The notes beneath the pieces are model-generated. The model worked only from the letters and a program-made list of their open reading frames with translations. It did no database searches and was not told the DNA's origin. 64,000 nucleotides of DNA from Blautia sp. GTDB taxonomy: Bacteria > Bacillota > Clostridia > Lachnospirales > Lachnospiraceae. This document shows, one piece after another, positions 23,801 through 33,081 of the stretch (the first letter of the stretch is position 1; every line of letters begins with the position of its first letter). The stretch is taken from assembly GCA_029257775.1 (NCBI GenBank), contig JARIAQ010000054.1, positions 1-64,000 on the forward strand, written 5' to 3'. A program made the position numbers and the translations under genes.

Positions 23801-24395
23801 CTTCCATATCTACCATATCTTTTAAATCTTCGTAATCCCATGTTTCAATTTTCTGAATCTCATGAGATGTACGGAATCCATCAAAGAAATTGATAAATGG
23901 AACTTTACCTTTGATTGCTGCGCAATGAGCAACTGGTGTTAAGTCCATAACTTCCTGTACAGAAGATTCACATAACATTGCACATCCTGTCTGACGACAT
24001 GCATATACGTCAGAGTGATCACCAAAGATTGACAGTGCATGGCTTGCTAAAGCACGAGCAGAAACGTTGATAACACCAGGTAACTGCTCACCAGCAATTT
24101 TGTAAAGGTTTGGAATCATTAACAGAAGTCCCTGAGATGCTGTATATGTTGTAGTAAGAGCACCTGCTGCTAAAGAACCGTGAACTGCACCTGCTGCACC
24201 TGCTTCAGACTGCATTTCAGTAACCTGTACTTCCTGTCCGAAAATATTCTTTCTTCCCTGTGTTGCCCATTCGTCTGTTGCTTCTGCCATTACAGATGAC
24301 GGGGTAATAGGATAAATAGCCGCTACATCAGAATATGCATAAGAAGCATGAGCTGCTGCATGGTTACCATCCATGGTTTTCATCTTTCTAGCCAT
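20859..24395 (-). CDS. nifJ: Pyruvate:ferredoxin (flavodoxin) oxidoreductase
   Basis: The product has 1178 residues, the standard single-chain form. It decarboxylates pyruvate to acetyl-CoA and reduces ferredoxin. Domain I starts MARKMKTMDGNHAAAHASYA with YPITPSSVMAE. Two [4Fe-4S] sites lie near residues 690-760 (CIQCNRCAYVCPHA and CTGCGSCANVCPGK). A proximal cluster is indicated by CAGCGETPYAKL. The thiamine diphosphate motif is GDGWAYDIGFGG with SNTGGQSSKSTPTGA. AAGGAGG precedes the ATG. It has its own promoter and terminator, and an Rrf2 regulator gene is just upstream. Confidence 0.97.
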   Translation of the reverse strand: MARKMKTMDGNHAAAHASYAYSDVAAIYPITPSSVMAEATDEWATQGRKNIFGQEVQVTEMQSEAGAAGAVHGSLAAGALTTTYTASQGLLLMIPNLYKIAGEQLPGVINVSARALASHALSIFGDHSDVYACRQTGCAMLCESSVQEVMDLTPVAHCAAIKGKVPFINFFDGFRTSHEIQKIETWDYEDLKDMVDMEAVDEFRKHALNPNHPCQRGSAQNPDIFFQAREACNPYYDALPALVQDYMDKVNEKIGTNYKLFNYYGAEDAEHVIIAMGSACETIEETIDYLRAAGKKVGLVTVRLYRPFCAEALVNAIPETAKQISVLDRTKEPGALGEPLYLDVVAALKGTKFNDTPIFSGRYGLGSKDTTPAQIVAVYENTTKEKFTIGIVDDVTNLSLEVGAPLVTTPEGTINCKFWGLGADGTVGANKNSIKIIGDNTDMYAQAYFDYDSKKSGGVTMSHLRFGKSPIKSTYLIKQANFVACHNPSYVNKYNMVQELVDGGTFLLNCPWDMEGLEKHLPGQVKAFIANHNIKLYVIDGIKIGKEIGLGGRINTVLQSAFFKLANIIPEEEAIELMKAAAKATYGRKGDAIVQMNYDAIDAGAKQVIEIQVPESWKDCADEGLFMAHAEGGRQDVVDFVNNVQAKVNAQEGNTLPVSAFKDYVDGTTPSGSSAYEKRGIAVDIPVWQPENCIQCNRCAYVCPHAVIRPVAMTDAEVAAAPEGMKTLPMTGMADYKFVMTVSAYDCTGCGSCANVCPGKKGAKALVMGNMEENAEEQKFFDYGVTLPVKEDVIAKFKENTVKGSQFKQPLLEFSGACAGCGETPYAKLITQLFGDRMYIANATGCSSIWGNSSPSTPYTVNAKGQGPAWSNSLFEDNAEFGYGMLLAQKAIRGGLKEKVETVMANENASEEVKAACKEWLDTFGSGITNGTATDKLVAALEGIDCDVCKDIVKNKDFLAKKSQWIFGGDGWAYDIGFGGVDHVLASGQDINVMVFDTEVYSNTGGQSSKSTPTGAIAQFAAGGKEVKKKDMASIAMSYGYVYVAQIAMGADFNQTVKAIAEAEAYPGPSLIIAYAPCINHGIKKGMSKAQTEEELAVKCGYWHNFRFNPAADNKFTLDSKAPTEDYQAFLDGEVRYNSLKRSNPEKAARLFAKNESEAKARYDYLNKLITLYGKTEE

Positions 24396-24460
24396 TTAAT
24401 TTTCCTCCTTAGAAAAGCGTTTTCAACAATATTTCACTTCGCTCCCGAAGTCTATATCGA

Positions 24461-24489
24461 ATTATAACACGATTTCAAAGGCATGTCTA
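24461..24489 (-). promoter_or_regulatory. PFOR promoter
   Basis: Minus strand: TAGACA (24484-24489), 17-bp spacer, TATAAT (24461-24466), followed by a small leader hairpin ACTTC-GAAGT. A close to consensus promoter fits a highly expressed enzyme. Confidence 0.7.
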
Positions 24490-24547
24490 TTTCTAAAACC
24501 AAAGAAAACATAATGTTTTTCTAAAAAAACAAATCCTTTTCCTATTT

Positions 24548-24952
24548 CTACTCCAGTCCCATAATCTCTGCAATTGAATGTGCTTTTAATTCTGTCAATA
24601 AAAGATATTGTACTCTTTCCAATTCTTTATGCACTGCACAACCACAATCAGCTTGATTATGAACACACGGTTTCTGGGGATTCATACATTCAATCATATA
24701 AAATTCCGGATCTACTGCCAGATAAATATCCAGCAAAGTTAATTCTCTTATAGACCTTTTCAACGCATATCCTCCATTGCTTCCACGAAAAGATTTTACA
24801 ATTTCTTTTTTTTCTAATTTTTTTAAAATTTTATAAACAAATGCTGGTGTTAAATCCTCTTGCTCACATATTTGGTGCACACACATTTTATTTCCTGTTG
24901 ACAGTGCTCTAACAATCCGCACACCATAGTCACATTCTCTTGTAATTAACAT
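24548..24952 (-). CDS. Rrf2-family transcriptional regulator
   Basis: The product has 134 residues. The N-terminal winged helix is typical of Rrf2 (MLITRECDYGVRIVRALS, then LTPAFVYKILKKLEKKEIVK, GSNGGYALKR). Cysteines at CMNPQKPCVHNQADCGCAVH can hold an iron-sulfur cluster, so redox or iron sensing is likely. It is upstream of PFOR in the same direction and divergent from an ABC-F gene. Control of PFOR by this protein is an inference from position. Confidence 0.88.
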   Translation of the reverse strand: MLITRECDYGVRIVRALSTGNKMCVHQICEQEDLTPAFVYKILKKLEKKEIVKSFRGSNGGYALKRSIRELTLLDIYLAVDPEFYMIECMNPQKPCVHNQADCGCAVHKELERVQYLLLTELKAHSIAEIMGLE

Positions 24953-25046
24953 GGAATATTTCCCCTCTTTATCTCTGTATTTCTTCTCTAGGGCATTATT
25001 ATATCAATCTGTACTCCTTTAATCAAGTATTTTTCGCAAGAAACAC

Positions 25047-25074
25047 TTGCAAATTCCCTATTTTCAGGTACAAT
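25047..25074 (+). promoter_or_regulatory. ABC-F gene promoter
   Basis: TTGCAA (25047-25052), 16-bp spacer, TACAAT (25069-25074), 62 bp before the ATG. Confidence 0.55.
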
Positions 25075-25136
25075 AAAAGAGATTACGCAGAAATCGTAAA
25101 AATTGTTTTATAAAATAAGCGAGGGAAAATTAGAAC

Positions 25137-26768
25137 ATGATTGCAGCAAATAATGTTACTTTACGAATTGGAAAGAAAGCACTGTTTGAAGATGTTAATA
25201 TTAAATTTACAGAAGGCAACTGTTATGGTTTAATAGGTGCCAATGGTGCAGGGAAATCTACTTTTTTAAAAATCCTGTCAGGCCAGTTAGAAACTACCAA
25301 TGGTAATATTACCATCACACCTGGACAACGTTTATCTTTTTTACAGCAGGATCATTTTAAATATGACTCCTATCCTGTTTTGGATACGGTTATTATGGGA
25401 AATCAACGACTTTATGACATTATGAAGGAAAAAGAGGCCATTTATTCTAAAGAAGATTTTACTGATGAAGATGGAATCCGTGCCAGCGAATTAGAAGGAG
25501 AATTTGCTGAAATGAATGGCTGGGAAGCAGAATCTGATGCAGCTATGCTTTTAAACGGATTAGGCATTGATACGGATTTACATTATGCCCTTATGTCTGA
25601 TTTAAAGGGAAGTGAGAAAGTGAAAGTGCTTCTGGCACAGGCACTTTTTGGTAATCCGGATATTCTTCTTCTTGATGAGCCTACCAACCATCTAGACTTA
25701 GACGCTATTGAATGGCTTGAAGAATTTCTTATTAACTTTGAAAACACTGTTATTGTAGTATCTCATGACCGTTATTTCTTAAATAAAGTATGTACACATA
25801 CTGCTGATATTGACTACGGTAAAATTCAGCTTTATGCTGGAAACTATGATTTCTGGTACGAATCCAGTCAGCTTTTAATTAAACAGATGAAAGAAGCAAA
25901 TCGTAAAAAAGAAGAAAAAATTAAAGAACTTCAGGAATTTATTTCCCGATTTTCTGCTAATGCTTCAAAATCAAAACAGGCCACTTCCAGAAAGCGTGCT
26001 CTGGAAAAAATTCAGTTAGATGATATGCGTCCATCTAGTCGTAAATATCCATATATTGACTTCCGTCCAAATCGTGAAATTGGAAATGAAGTCCTAATGG
26101 TCGAAGGCCTTTCGAAAACAATTGATGGCGTAAAAGTTTTAGATAATATAACTTTCACTTTAGGTCATGATGACAAAGTTGCTTTTGTAGGTGGAAACGA
26201 ACGTGCCAAAACGGTTCTCTTCCAAATTTTAATGGGAGAAATGGAACCAGATGAAGGTACTTATAAGTGGGGAGTTACAACTTCTCAAGCTTACTTCCCT
26301 AAAGACAGCACAAAAGAATTTGATAACGACTTAACAATTGCAGACTGGCTTACTGGCTATTCTGAGATTAAAGATGCAACTTATGTACGCGGTTTCCTTG
26401 GTCGTATGCTCTTCCCAGGCGAAGATGGTGTTAAAAAAGTTCGTGTACTTTCCGGTGGTGAAAAAGTAAGATGTCTTCTTTCTAAAATGATGATTTCTGG
26501 AGCTAATATCTTAATTTTAGATGAGCCTACCAATCACCTTGATATGGAATCTATTACCGCTTTAAATAATGGTATGATTAAATTCCCTGGTGTTTTGCTT
26601 TTTGCATCTCATGACCATCAGATTGTCCAAACAACTGCAAATCGTATTATGGAAATTCTTCCAAATGGTATTTTAATTGATAAAATCACAACTTATGATG
26701 AATACTTAGCAAGTGATGAAATGGCAAGAAAACGTCAAGTATATACCATGACTGAAGAAGATAACTAA
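25137..26768 (+). CDS. ABC-F family ATPase (YbiT/YkpA-like)
   Basis: The product has 543 residues with two ABC domains and no membrane part. Domain 1: Walker A GANGAGKST, Walker B DILLLDEPTNHLD, degenerate signature LKGSEKV. Domain 2: altered Walker A GGNERAKTV, signature LSGGEKV, ILILDEPTNHLD. The linker (about 245-300) is basic and helical as in ribosome-binding ABC-F proteins. These altered motifs are, to my knowledge, usual in the YbiT/YkpA branch and not a sign of decay. It likely acts at the ribosome; resistance to antibiotics is not implied. Confidence 0.9.
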   Translation: MIAANNVTLRIGKKALFEDVNIKFTEGNCYGLIGANGAGKSTFLKILSGQLETTNGNITITPGQRLSFLQQDHFKYDSYPVLDTVIMGNQRLYDIMKEKEAIYSKEDFTDEDGIRASELEGEFAEMNGWEAESDAAMLLNGLGIDTDLHYALMSDLKGSEKVKVLLAQALFGNPDILLLDEPTNHLDLDAIEWLEEFLINFENTVIVVSHDRYFLNKVCTHTADIDYGKIQLYAGNYDFWYESSQLLIKQMKEANRKKEEKIKELQEFISRFSANASKSKQATSRKRALEKIQLDDMRPSSRKYPYIDFRPNREIGNEVLMVEGLSKTIDGVKVLDNITFTLGHDDKVAFVGGNERAKTVLFQILMGEMEPDEGTYKWGVTTSQAYFPKDSTKEFDNDLTIADWLTGYSEIKDATYVRGFLGRMLFPGEDGVKKVRVLSGGEKVRCLLSKMMISGANILILDEPTNHLDMESITALNNGMIKFPGVLLFASHDHQIVQTTANRIMEILPNGILIDKITTYDEYLASDEMARKRQVYTMTEEDN

Positions 26769-26795
26769 ACAAAGATTAAAATTCTAACATATCTA

Positions 26796-26853
26796 AATAC
26801 AAAAGAGAAACACAAGCTACTACACCAAGTATCTTCCGTTTCTCTTTTGTATT
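26796..26853. terminator. Bidirectional terminator between ABC-F and phosphoesterase genes
   Basis: AATACAAAAGAGAAAC and GTTTCTCTTTTGTATT form a perfect 16-bp stem between convergent genes. Confidence 0.9.
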
Positions 26854-26857
26854 TTCC

Positions 26858-27964
26858 TTATATTTCTATTAACACAATTTCACTATTACTTCCAATTCTC
26901 ATAGGCATCTGAAAATACCCTGTTCCAGCAGACACAATACTCTGTGTCTCTTCTCTTTTTGCATAACCATAAAAATCTTTTTTCCCGTATGCTAGTTTTG
27001 TAAAAAACGTTGCCGGAAAGAACTGTCCTTTATGTGTATGTCCGCACAATACAAGGGAAACCTTATTTCTTATGGCCTCCTCTATTCCACTGGGATTATG
27101 ATCTAATAAAATTTCCGGTTTTTTTCCTCTTACATTTGAAAGTATTTCTGTAAGACTTTTTCGATTTGGACAAGACGTTACATCTTCACGTCCTATAATG
27201 CAAAAATCCTTTGTTTCCACTTTTTCATCAATCAAAAGACAAATACCAGCTTTTTTAAAAAATTCTCTAATTCTTTTATCCGAGGAGACTGGATCATGAT
27301 TTCCAAGGCTTGCATATATACCTTCTTTTGATTGCAATTTTTTAAACATCTGCTCTAGTTTTGAAAGGTTACAATATTCAAAGGCTTTTACATCAAAAGT
27401 ATCCCCTGCAATTAAAATTAAATCTGCATCTAGCTGGTTAACTTTCTCTATAATTTTCTGCAACTGTTTTTCATTAACAAAAGATCCTATATGAATGTCA
27501 CTTAATAAAACCAGCTTTTTTCCCTTCCTGTTTTCACCTAACTGAACTTCGTATTTCTTCACTTTCAGATGCCTAGCATGGAGAAATCCATAAACGGATA
27601 GTAATACTCCGGTGATTACCGGCATTAGACACCATGCTCTTTGTTTAAAAACAAAAAAAATATTCAGACAATCAACTATGAAAAAACATATTGTAAAATT
27701 TAAAAGTACACACAAAATAACTCCACAGGATTCATATATCTTTTTTGCTTTATTCCCTGCTTTAGAACTTTGAAAATAACAAAGCATATAAGACGTCAGT
27801 GCTACTAATGCCAAAAACACAGCTATGTAAGCATTAAAAGAAAAAAGATACTCCAGAACGTTTCCTATTTTTACTGTCAAATAAATCATTAGCAACATTG
27901 AAACCAGATAAAAAAGCATGGAAAACCCTTTTCCTCTAATAAATTTTCCAAATCCATGATACAT
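26858..27964 (-). CDS. Membrane metallophosphoesterase (YkuE/YaeI-like)
   Basis: The product has 368 residues. Four membrane helices fill about residues 14-130. The C-terminal calcineurin-like domain has all metal motifs: LLSDIHIGSF, LIAGDTFD, SLGNHDP, and LCGHTHKGQ. Relatives hydrolyse UDP-diacylglucosamine-type lipids or anchor-lipid phosphates at the membrane; the substrate here is unknown. It lies 3 bp after the AraC regulator gene (stop at 27968), so both are probably in one transcript. Confidence 0.85.
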   Translation of the reverse strand: MYHGFGKFIRGKGFSMLFYLVSMLLMIYLTVKIGNVLEYLFSFNAYIAVFLALVALTSYMLCYFQSSKAGNKAKKIYESCGVILCVLLNFTICFFIVDCLNIFFVFKQRAWCLMPVITGVLLSVYGFLHARHLKVKKYEVQLGENRKGKKLVLLSDIHIGSFVNEKQLQKIIEKVNQLDADLILIAGDTFDVKAFEYCNLSKLEQMFKKLQSKEGIYASLGNHDPVSSDKRIREFFKKAGICLLIDEKVETKDFCIIGREDVTSCPNRKSLTEILSNVRGKKPEILLDHNPSGIEEAIRNKVSLVLCGHTHKGQFFPATFFTKLAYGKKDFYGYAKREETQSIVSAGTGYFQMPMRIGSNSEIVLIEI

Positions 27965-27967
27965 TAT

Positions 27968-28807
27968 TTACACCTCTTTATAACTTTCTAACTGCGTACA
28001 TACATCTTTATACTCCTTTGGCGAAATTCCAAATTCCTTTTTAAATGCTCTGTAAAAACTAGAATAATCTTTAAATCCAAACATAAGATATGATTTACTA
28101 ATACTAAGATTACTTAAAATTGCTTTCTTACATGCTGTAAGTCTTTTCTTCATAATATACTGATGAATAGAAATCCCTATATTTTTCTTAAAAATATGTG
28201 CAATATGATATTTACTTACCAAAAATTCTCCTGCTAAATATTCCAAAGATAACTCTTTATTCAAATTATCATTAATATATTCCAAAATATCACTATACAA
28301 ATTCTGATCTTCTTTTCTTTTTTGTGGATTGTTTTGTTTATATGCCATTCTGTTAAGCAATAACATTAAATCACAAATTCCAATAAAAATTTTTGTTTCT
28401 TTTCCATACTGATTTCCATAAATTTCTTCCAATAAATATAAAATTTGAGATTGAATACTACAAAATTCTACTTGTGTATTGTGATAAATATATTGTTTTC
28501 CTTTCTCTACCGATTCTATGATGTAATTATAATCCTTTGACAACTGTAAAAGCCTATCATAATATTCCTTGCTGATTCCAAAGGAAAAATAACGATATAT
28601 TTCACTTTGCTCATGCATTATCACCCTATGTAAAATTCCAGGAGGCAAAACAACCACATCGTTCTTCCAAAGTTTATAAAATTGATTCTGAATAACAATT
28701 GATGCATTTTCCTCCGGAAAAAAATACACCTCATAATGAGGATGCATATGATTTTCCCCATTATTCACATTTCTATCATTATAATAACAAATTTCATAAT
28801 CTTTCAT
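27968..28807 (-). CDS. AraC-family regulator with cupin domain, likely uxuAB regulator
   Basis: The product has 279 residues. The N-terminal cupin-like sensor has HMHPHYEVYFF and VVVLPPGILHRV. The C-terminal AraC DNA-binding domain (about 180-275) has LSLEYLAGEFLVSKYHIAHI and KSYLMFGFKDYSSFYRAFKK, ending FGISPKEYK. It is divergent from uxuA across 150 bp, which suggests control of hexuronate use, with a uronate as likely ligand. Confidence 0.88.
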   Translation of the reverse strand: MKDYEICYYNDRNVNNGENHMHPHYEVYFFPEENASIVIQNQFYKLWKNDVVVLPPGILHRVIMHEQSEIYRYFSFGISKEYYDRLLQLSKDYNYIIESVEKGKQYIYHNTQVEFCSIQSQILYLLEEIYGNQYGKETKIFIGICDLMLLLNRMAYKQNNPQKRKEDQNLYSDILEYINDNLNKELSLEYLAGEFLVSKYHIAHIFKKNIGISIHQYIMKKRLTACKKAILSNLSISKSYLMFGFKDYSSFYRAFKKEFGISPKEYKDVCTQLESYKEV

Positions 28808-28957
28808 TTCTACTTACCCTGCTTTTTATATTAAAATTATTGTAATACATAATCTAAACTTTTACAACATACTCAACAAGCTTATAACTTTGTATTTTTT
28901 TCTATATTTTTATAATACTATAATGGTAAAGTATGTTTAAAGAGAGGACAATCAATT

Positions 28958-30028
28958 ATGGAAATGACAATGCGATGGTATGGAAGAAAATATGATACAG
29001 TCACCTTAGAACAAATTCGACAAGTTTGCTATGTAAAAGGTATTATCACAACACTTTATGAAAAACTCCCTGGTGAAATCTGGTCTTTTAAAGAAATTCT
29101 ATCTATGAAAAAAGAAATAGAAAATGCTGGACTTCATCTAGCTGGAATTGAAAGTGTCAATGTCAGTGATGCTATAAAAGCAGGTTCCTCAAATAGGGAT
29201 AGGGATATTGATGCTTATATAAAAACATTGGAAAATTTAGGAAAAGCTGATATTCATACTGTATGCTACAATTTTATGCCTGTATTTGATTGGACAAGAA
29301 CCGAACTTTACAGAAAACGAGAAGATGGAAGTACGGTTTTAGCTTATAATCAATTCCAAATTGATCAAATAGGCCCTGAAAGAATGTTCAATTCCATTAA
29401 AGATGATATGAATGGAACTATAATGCCTGGATGGGAACCAGAGCGAATGGAAAAAATAAAAGAACTTTTTCTACTATACAAGGATATTGATGAAGATCAA
29501 CTTTTTTCCAACTTAAAATATTTCCTTGATGCTATTATGCCTGTATGTGATAAATACAATATCAATATGGCTATTCATCCTGATGACCCCTCTTGGAGTG
29601 TTTTTGGTCTTCCTCGTATTGTTTCTGACTACAAGAAATTAAAGCGGATCATTGACATGGTTCCTAATAAACACAATGGTATCACCTTCTGTACTGGCTC
29701 CTATGGAACAAATTTAAATAACGATTTAGTCCATACCATCTCTATGTTAAAAGGCAGAATTCATTTTGCTCATATAAGAAATCTACGCTTTAATAATGGT
29801 ATGCGTGATTTTGAAGAAAGTGCGCATTTAAGCTCAGATGGATTTTTTAACATGTATACAATTATGAAATCCCTTCATGATATAGGATTTGAAGGGCCCA
29901 TTCGACCGGATCATGGAAGAATGATATGGGACGAAAAAGCTATGCCAGGATATGGATTATATGACAGAGCACTTGGTGCCGCATATCTATGTGGTTTATG
30001 GGAAGCTATTGAAAAAAAGGAGATTTAA
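28958..30028 (+). CDS. uxuA: Mannonate dehydratase UxuA
   Basis: The product has 356 residues. It dehydrates D-mannonate to 2-keto-3-deoxygluconate in D-glucuronate breakdown. Family motifs: MRWYGRKYDTVTLEQIRQV, VCYNFMPVFDWTRTEL, AIHPDDPSWSVFGLPRIV, FCTGSYGTNLNNDL, FAHIRNLRF and IRPDHGRMIWDE, with the metal-binding His and Asp residues. GAGAGGA lies upstream of the ATG. uxuB starts 3 bp after its stop. Confidence 0.96.
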   Translation: MEMTMRWYGRKYDTVTLEQIRQVCYVKGIITTLYEKLPGEIWSFKEILSMKKEIENAGLHLAGIESVNVSDAIKAGSSNRDRDIDAYIKTLENLGKADIHTVCYNFMPVFDWTRTELYRKREDGSTVLAYNQFQIDQIGPERMFNSIKDDMNGTIMPGWEPERMEKIKELFLLYKDIDEDQLFSNLKYFLDAIMPVCDKYNINMAIHPDDPSWSVFGLPRIVSDYKKLKRIIDMVPNKHNGITFCTGSYGTNLNNDLVHTISMLKGRIHFAHIRNLRFNNGMRDFEESAHLSSDGFFNMYTIMKSLHDIGFEGPIRPDHGRMIWDEKAMPGYGLYDRALGAAYLCGLWEAIEKKEI

Positions 30029-30031
30029 ATT

Positions 30032-31645
30032 ATGAATTTAACATTAGAAGGAATTCAAAAAAAAGAAGACTGGGGTAATGCAAATATTGCACTTCCACCT
30101 TATTCTATAAAAGAAATAAGAAAAAATACAAAAGAAAAGCCAATATGGATTCATTTTGGAGTAGGTAATATATTTCGTATTTTTATTGGTGGTATTGTAG
30201 ATACATTACTATCTAAAAAAGAAATGTGTTCTGGGATTATTTGTGCTGAAACCTTTGACTTTGATATAATTGATAAAATTTACAAACCTTATGATAACCT
30301 CGTTCTAAGTGTCACATTAAAAATAGATGGCTCTACTGATAAAAAAGTACTGGGTTCACTTTCAGAATCTTACAAACTGGGACCTGATTTTACAAAAGAA
30401 TGGCATTGCATGAAAAAAATTTTTATAAACCCCTCCTTACAGATAATTTCTCTTACGATTACAGAAAAAGGTTACCTCTTAAAGGGAAGCGATAGCTGCT
30501 ATCTTCCTTCTATTCAGGCAGATATTAACAATGGTCCCCAAAAATCCAGTTCTGCCATAGCCATTGTATGCGCTTTGCTTCATGAACGTTACAAGGCAAA
30601 CCAAACTCCCATTGCTGTTGTATCTATGGATAATTGTTCTCATAATGGTGAAAAGCTGCAGACATCTATTGTAACTATAGCAAAAGAATGGAGTAAGAGG
30701 GGCTTTGTAGATAAATCATTTATTTCCTATCTTTCTAATGAAAGGCAAGTATCTTTCCCTTGGTCTATGATTGACAAAATCACCCCCCGACCTAGTGACT
30801 CTGTTTATAAAGATTTAAAAAAAAGTGGTATAGAAAATATGAAACCTATAATTACCTCAAAAAAAACATATATCGCCCCTTTTGTAAATGCAGAAGCCCC
30901 CCAATATCTTGTTTTAGAAGATAAATTTCCAAATGGACGTCCACCTTTAGAAAAAGCAGGTATTTACCTTACAGACAAAGAAACTGTAACCAAAGTAGAG
31001 CGCATGAAAGTTACTACTTGTCTAAACCCTCTGCATACCGCCTTAGCTGTATATGGTTGCCTTCTCGGATACACTTTAATTGCAGATGAAATGAAAGACC
31101 TCGAATTAAACCGACTAATTTACGAAATAGGACCTTTGGAAGGAATGCCTGTAGTAACAAACCCTGGCATTCTATCCCCTTCTGCTTTTGTAGAAGAAAT
31201 TATTCATATACGTTTTCCCAATCCTTTCATTCCAGATACTCCTCAACGTATTGCTACTGACACTTCTCAAAAAGTGGGAATCCGATACGGTGAAACAATT
31301 AAAGCTTACGTGGAAAGATATGGAAACGCACAAAAACTAACAGCAATTCCCCTTGCAATTGCAGGCTGGTGTCGATATCTCATAGGGATTGATGATGATG
31401 GAAATTCTTTCGAACTTTCTCCGAATCCCTTACTTCCAAAGCTTACACAATCTCTTAAAGGTATTGAAATTGGTAATCAAAACTCTTATTCCCGGCAATT
31501 AAAAAATATCCTCTCTGATCCTAATATTTTTGGAATAAATTTGTATGAAGCAGGAATTGGAGAAAAAATTGAAAAAATGTTTTTAGAAGAAATTTCTGGA
31601 GTAGGCGCTGTCAGAAAAACATTGAAAAAATATTTAAATACTTAA
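30032..31645 (+). CDS. uxuB: Fructuronate reductase UxuB (mannitol dehydrogenase family)
   Basis: The product has 537 residues. It reduces D-fructuronate to D-mannonate with NADH, the step before UxuA. The N-terminal Rossmann domain begins IWIHFGVGNIFRIFIGGIVD. Later motifs TEKGY, VVSMDNCSHNGEKLQ, RVSFPWSMIDKITPRPSD-like (VSFPWSMIDKITPRPSD) and CLNPLHTALAVYGCLLGY, with the catalytic Lys in the helix of the C-terminal domain, are typical. It forms an operon with uxuA; no transporter or uxaC is in the window. Confidence 0.93.
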   Translation: MNLTLEGIQKKEDWGNANIALPPYSIKEIRKNTKEKPIWIHFGVGNIFRIFIGGIVDTLLSKKEMCSGIICAETFDFDIIDKIYKPYDNLVLSVTLKIDGSTDKKVLGSLSESYKLGPDFTKEWHCMKKIFINPSLQIISLTITEKGYLLKGSDSCYLPSIQADINNGPQKSSSAIAIVCALLHERYKANQTPIAVVSMDNCSHNGEKLQTSIVTIAKEWSKRGFVDKSFISYLSNERQVSFPWSMIDKITPRPSDSVYKDLKKSGIENMKPIITSKKTYIAPFVNAEAPQYLVLEDKFPNGRPPLEKAGIYLTDKETVTKVERMKVTTCLNPLHTALAVYGCLLGYTLIADEMKDLELNRLIYEIGPLEGMPVVTNPGILSPSAFVEEIIHIRFPNPFIPDTPQRIATDTSQKVGIRYGETIKAYVERYGNAQKLTAIPLAIAGWCRYLIGIDDDGNSFELSPNPLLPKLTQSLKGIEIGNQNSYSRQLKNILSDPNIFGINLYEAGIGEKIEKMFLEEISGVGAVRKTLKKYLNT

Positions 31646-31654
31646 TGTATACTA

Positions 31655-31690
31655 GGAATATTTCTTATTTTATAAATATAGAAATATTCC
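31655..31690. terminator. Terminator after uxuB
   Basis: GGAATATTTCT and AGAAATATTCC form an 11-bp stem followed by CTTTCTTTTTT. It also lies just after the end of the convergent MATE gene. Confidence 0.8.
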
Positions 31691-31699
31691 CTTTCTTTT

Positions 31700-33070
31700 T
31701 TAATTTGGAAGTTGATTATCTATCAGTTTAAACTCTTTCCATATAAACCAAGCAGACAATACTGCTGCAATTCCATCTGCTACTGGAGCAGAATACATAA
31801 CACCTTCAATTCCCATAAAAATTGGCAGAATCATCAACAAAGGTAAAAGAAAAATAATTTGTCTTGTAAGGGACAAAAACACACCTTTTCCTGATTTTCC
31901 AATTGATGTAAAGGTATTTGCTGTAATAGGCTGTATTCCATTAATAAAGGTAAAAAACAAATAAATGCGAAAAAATTTCTCTGCAAAAGAAAAATATTCT
32001 TCACTTCCAGAACCAAAAATAGCAATAATTTGTGTAGGAAAAAACTGAAACAACAAAAATGCCACTGTTGAAATAATAATTGCTGCAGTAAGAGCTTTTT
32101 TATAAGTTTCTTTCACTCGTTTTCCATTTCCTGCTCCATAATTAAAACTAATAATAGGCTGTATTCCCTGAGAAATTCCAATAACAATTGCAAAAAAAAT
32201 CATACTTACTTTGGATATAATCCCTACACATGCCATAGGAATCTCACTCCCATAAGACGATTTTCCACCATAATAAGTCAGAGTGTTATTCATAACAACC
32301 TGCACAATCATCATTGCCATCTGATTGAAAAATGGAGCAATCCCCAGACTTAAAATCGGAAGCCACGAATCTTTTGACGGCCGTAGAGATTTCAAAGAAA
32401 TATGTACGGTTTTAAAGTTTGTAAGATATCCTAAAACCATAATACCAGAGACTATCTGTCCAATAATTGTAGCCCATGCTGCACCTGCTATCCCCATATT
32501 AAGACCAAACATAAATAACGGATCTAAAATCATATTGATTATTGCACCAGTTAAAGTACAAAACATGGAATATTTAGGACTTCCATCTGCTCGTATAAGA
32601 TTGCTCCCTCCTGTAGTTACAATGAGAAAAGGAAATCCCAAAGAAGTAATTCCTGTATAAGTCAATGCATAATCTAATACTCTATCAGTAGCTCCAAACA
32701 TAATCATCATAGGTTTTAAAAACAGCACAACCACAATTGTCAATGCTATCCCTGCCAAGAGCATCATGGAAATGGCTCCTCCTGCAAAAGAAACTGCCTT
32801 TTCTTTTCTTCTCCTTCCCAGAGCCAAATTGAAATTAGCTGCACCGCCAATTCCGCATAAAAGTGCCAGTGCCGTACAAATAATCGTAAGCGGAAACGCC
32901 ACATTTGTGGCTGCATTTCCTAACATTCCCACACTTCGTCCAATAAAAAATTGATCTACAATATTGTAAAGGGAGCTTACCAACATGGCTATGATACTTG
33001 GAATTGCAAACTTCATTAGTAAACGCCCAATCTTCTCTGTTCCCAAAGGATTGCTATTTCTATCTTCCAT
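31700..33070 (-). CDS. MATE family efflux transporter
   Basis: The product has 456 residues with twelve predicted membrane helices. The start MEDRNSNPLGTEKIGRLLMK followed by FAIPSIIAMLVSSLYNIVDQ is typical of the clostridial MepA/DinF-like MATE branch. It exports cationic drugs or metabolites using an ion gradient. A MarR regulator gene is 11 bp upstream in the same operon, suggesting drug-induced expression. Confidence 0.93.
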   Translation of the reverse strand: MEDRNSNPLGTEKIGRLLMKFAIPSIIAMLVSSLYNIVDQFFIGRSVGMLGNAATNVAFPLTIICTALALLCGIGGAANFNLALGRRRKEKAVSFAGGAISMMLLAGIALTIVVVLFLKPMMIMFGATDRVLDYALTYTGITSLGFPFLIVTTGGSNLIRADGSPKYSMFCTLTGAIINMILDPLFMFGLNMGIAGAAWATIIGQIVSGIMVLGYLTNFKTVHISLKSLRPSKDSWLPILSLGIAPFFNQMAMMIVQVVMNNTLTYYGGKSSYGSEIPMACVGIISKVSMIFFAIVIGISQGIQPIISFNYGAGNGKRVKETYKKALTAAIIISTVAFLLFQFFPTQIIAIFGSGSEEYFSFAEKFFRIYLFFTFINGIQPITANTFTSIGKSGKGVFLSLTRQIIFLLPLLMILPIFMGIEGVMYSAPVADGIAAVLSAWFIWKEFKLIDNQLPN

Positions 33071-33081
33071 ACCCTGTACCT

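Noticed and set aside
25137..26768. ABC-F antibiotic resistance protein (Msr/Lsa/Vga-like)
   Set aside because: Degenerate first signature and second Walker A match the chromosomal YbiT/YkpA branch, not the ARE subfamily with long linker.
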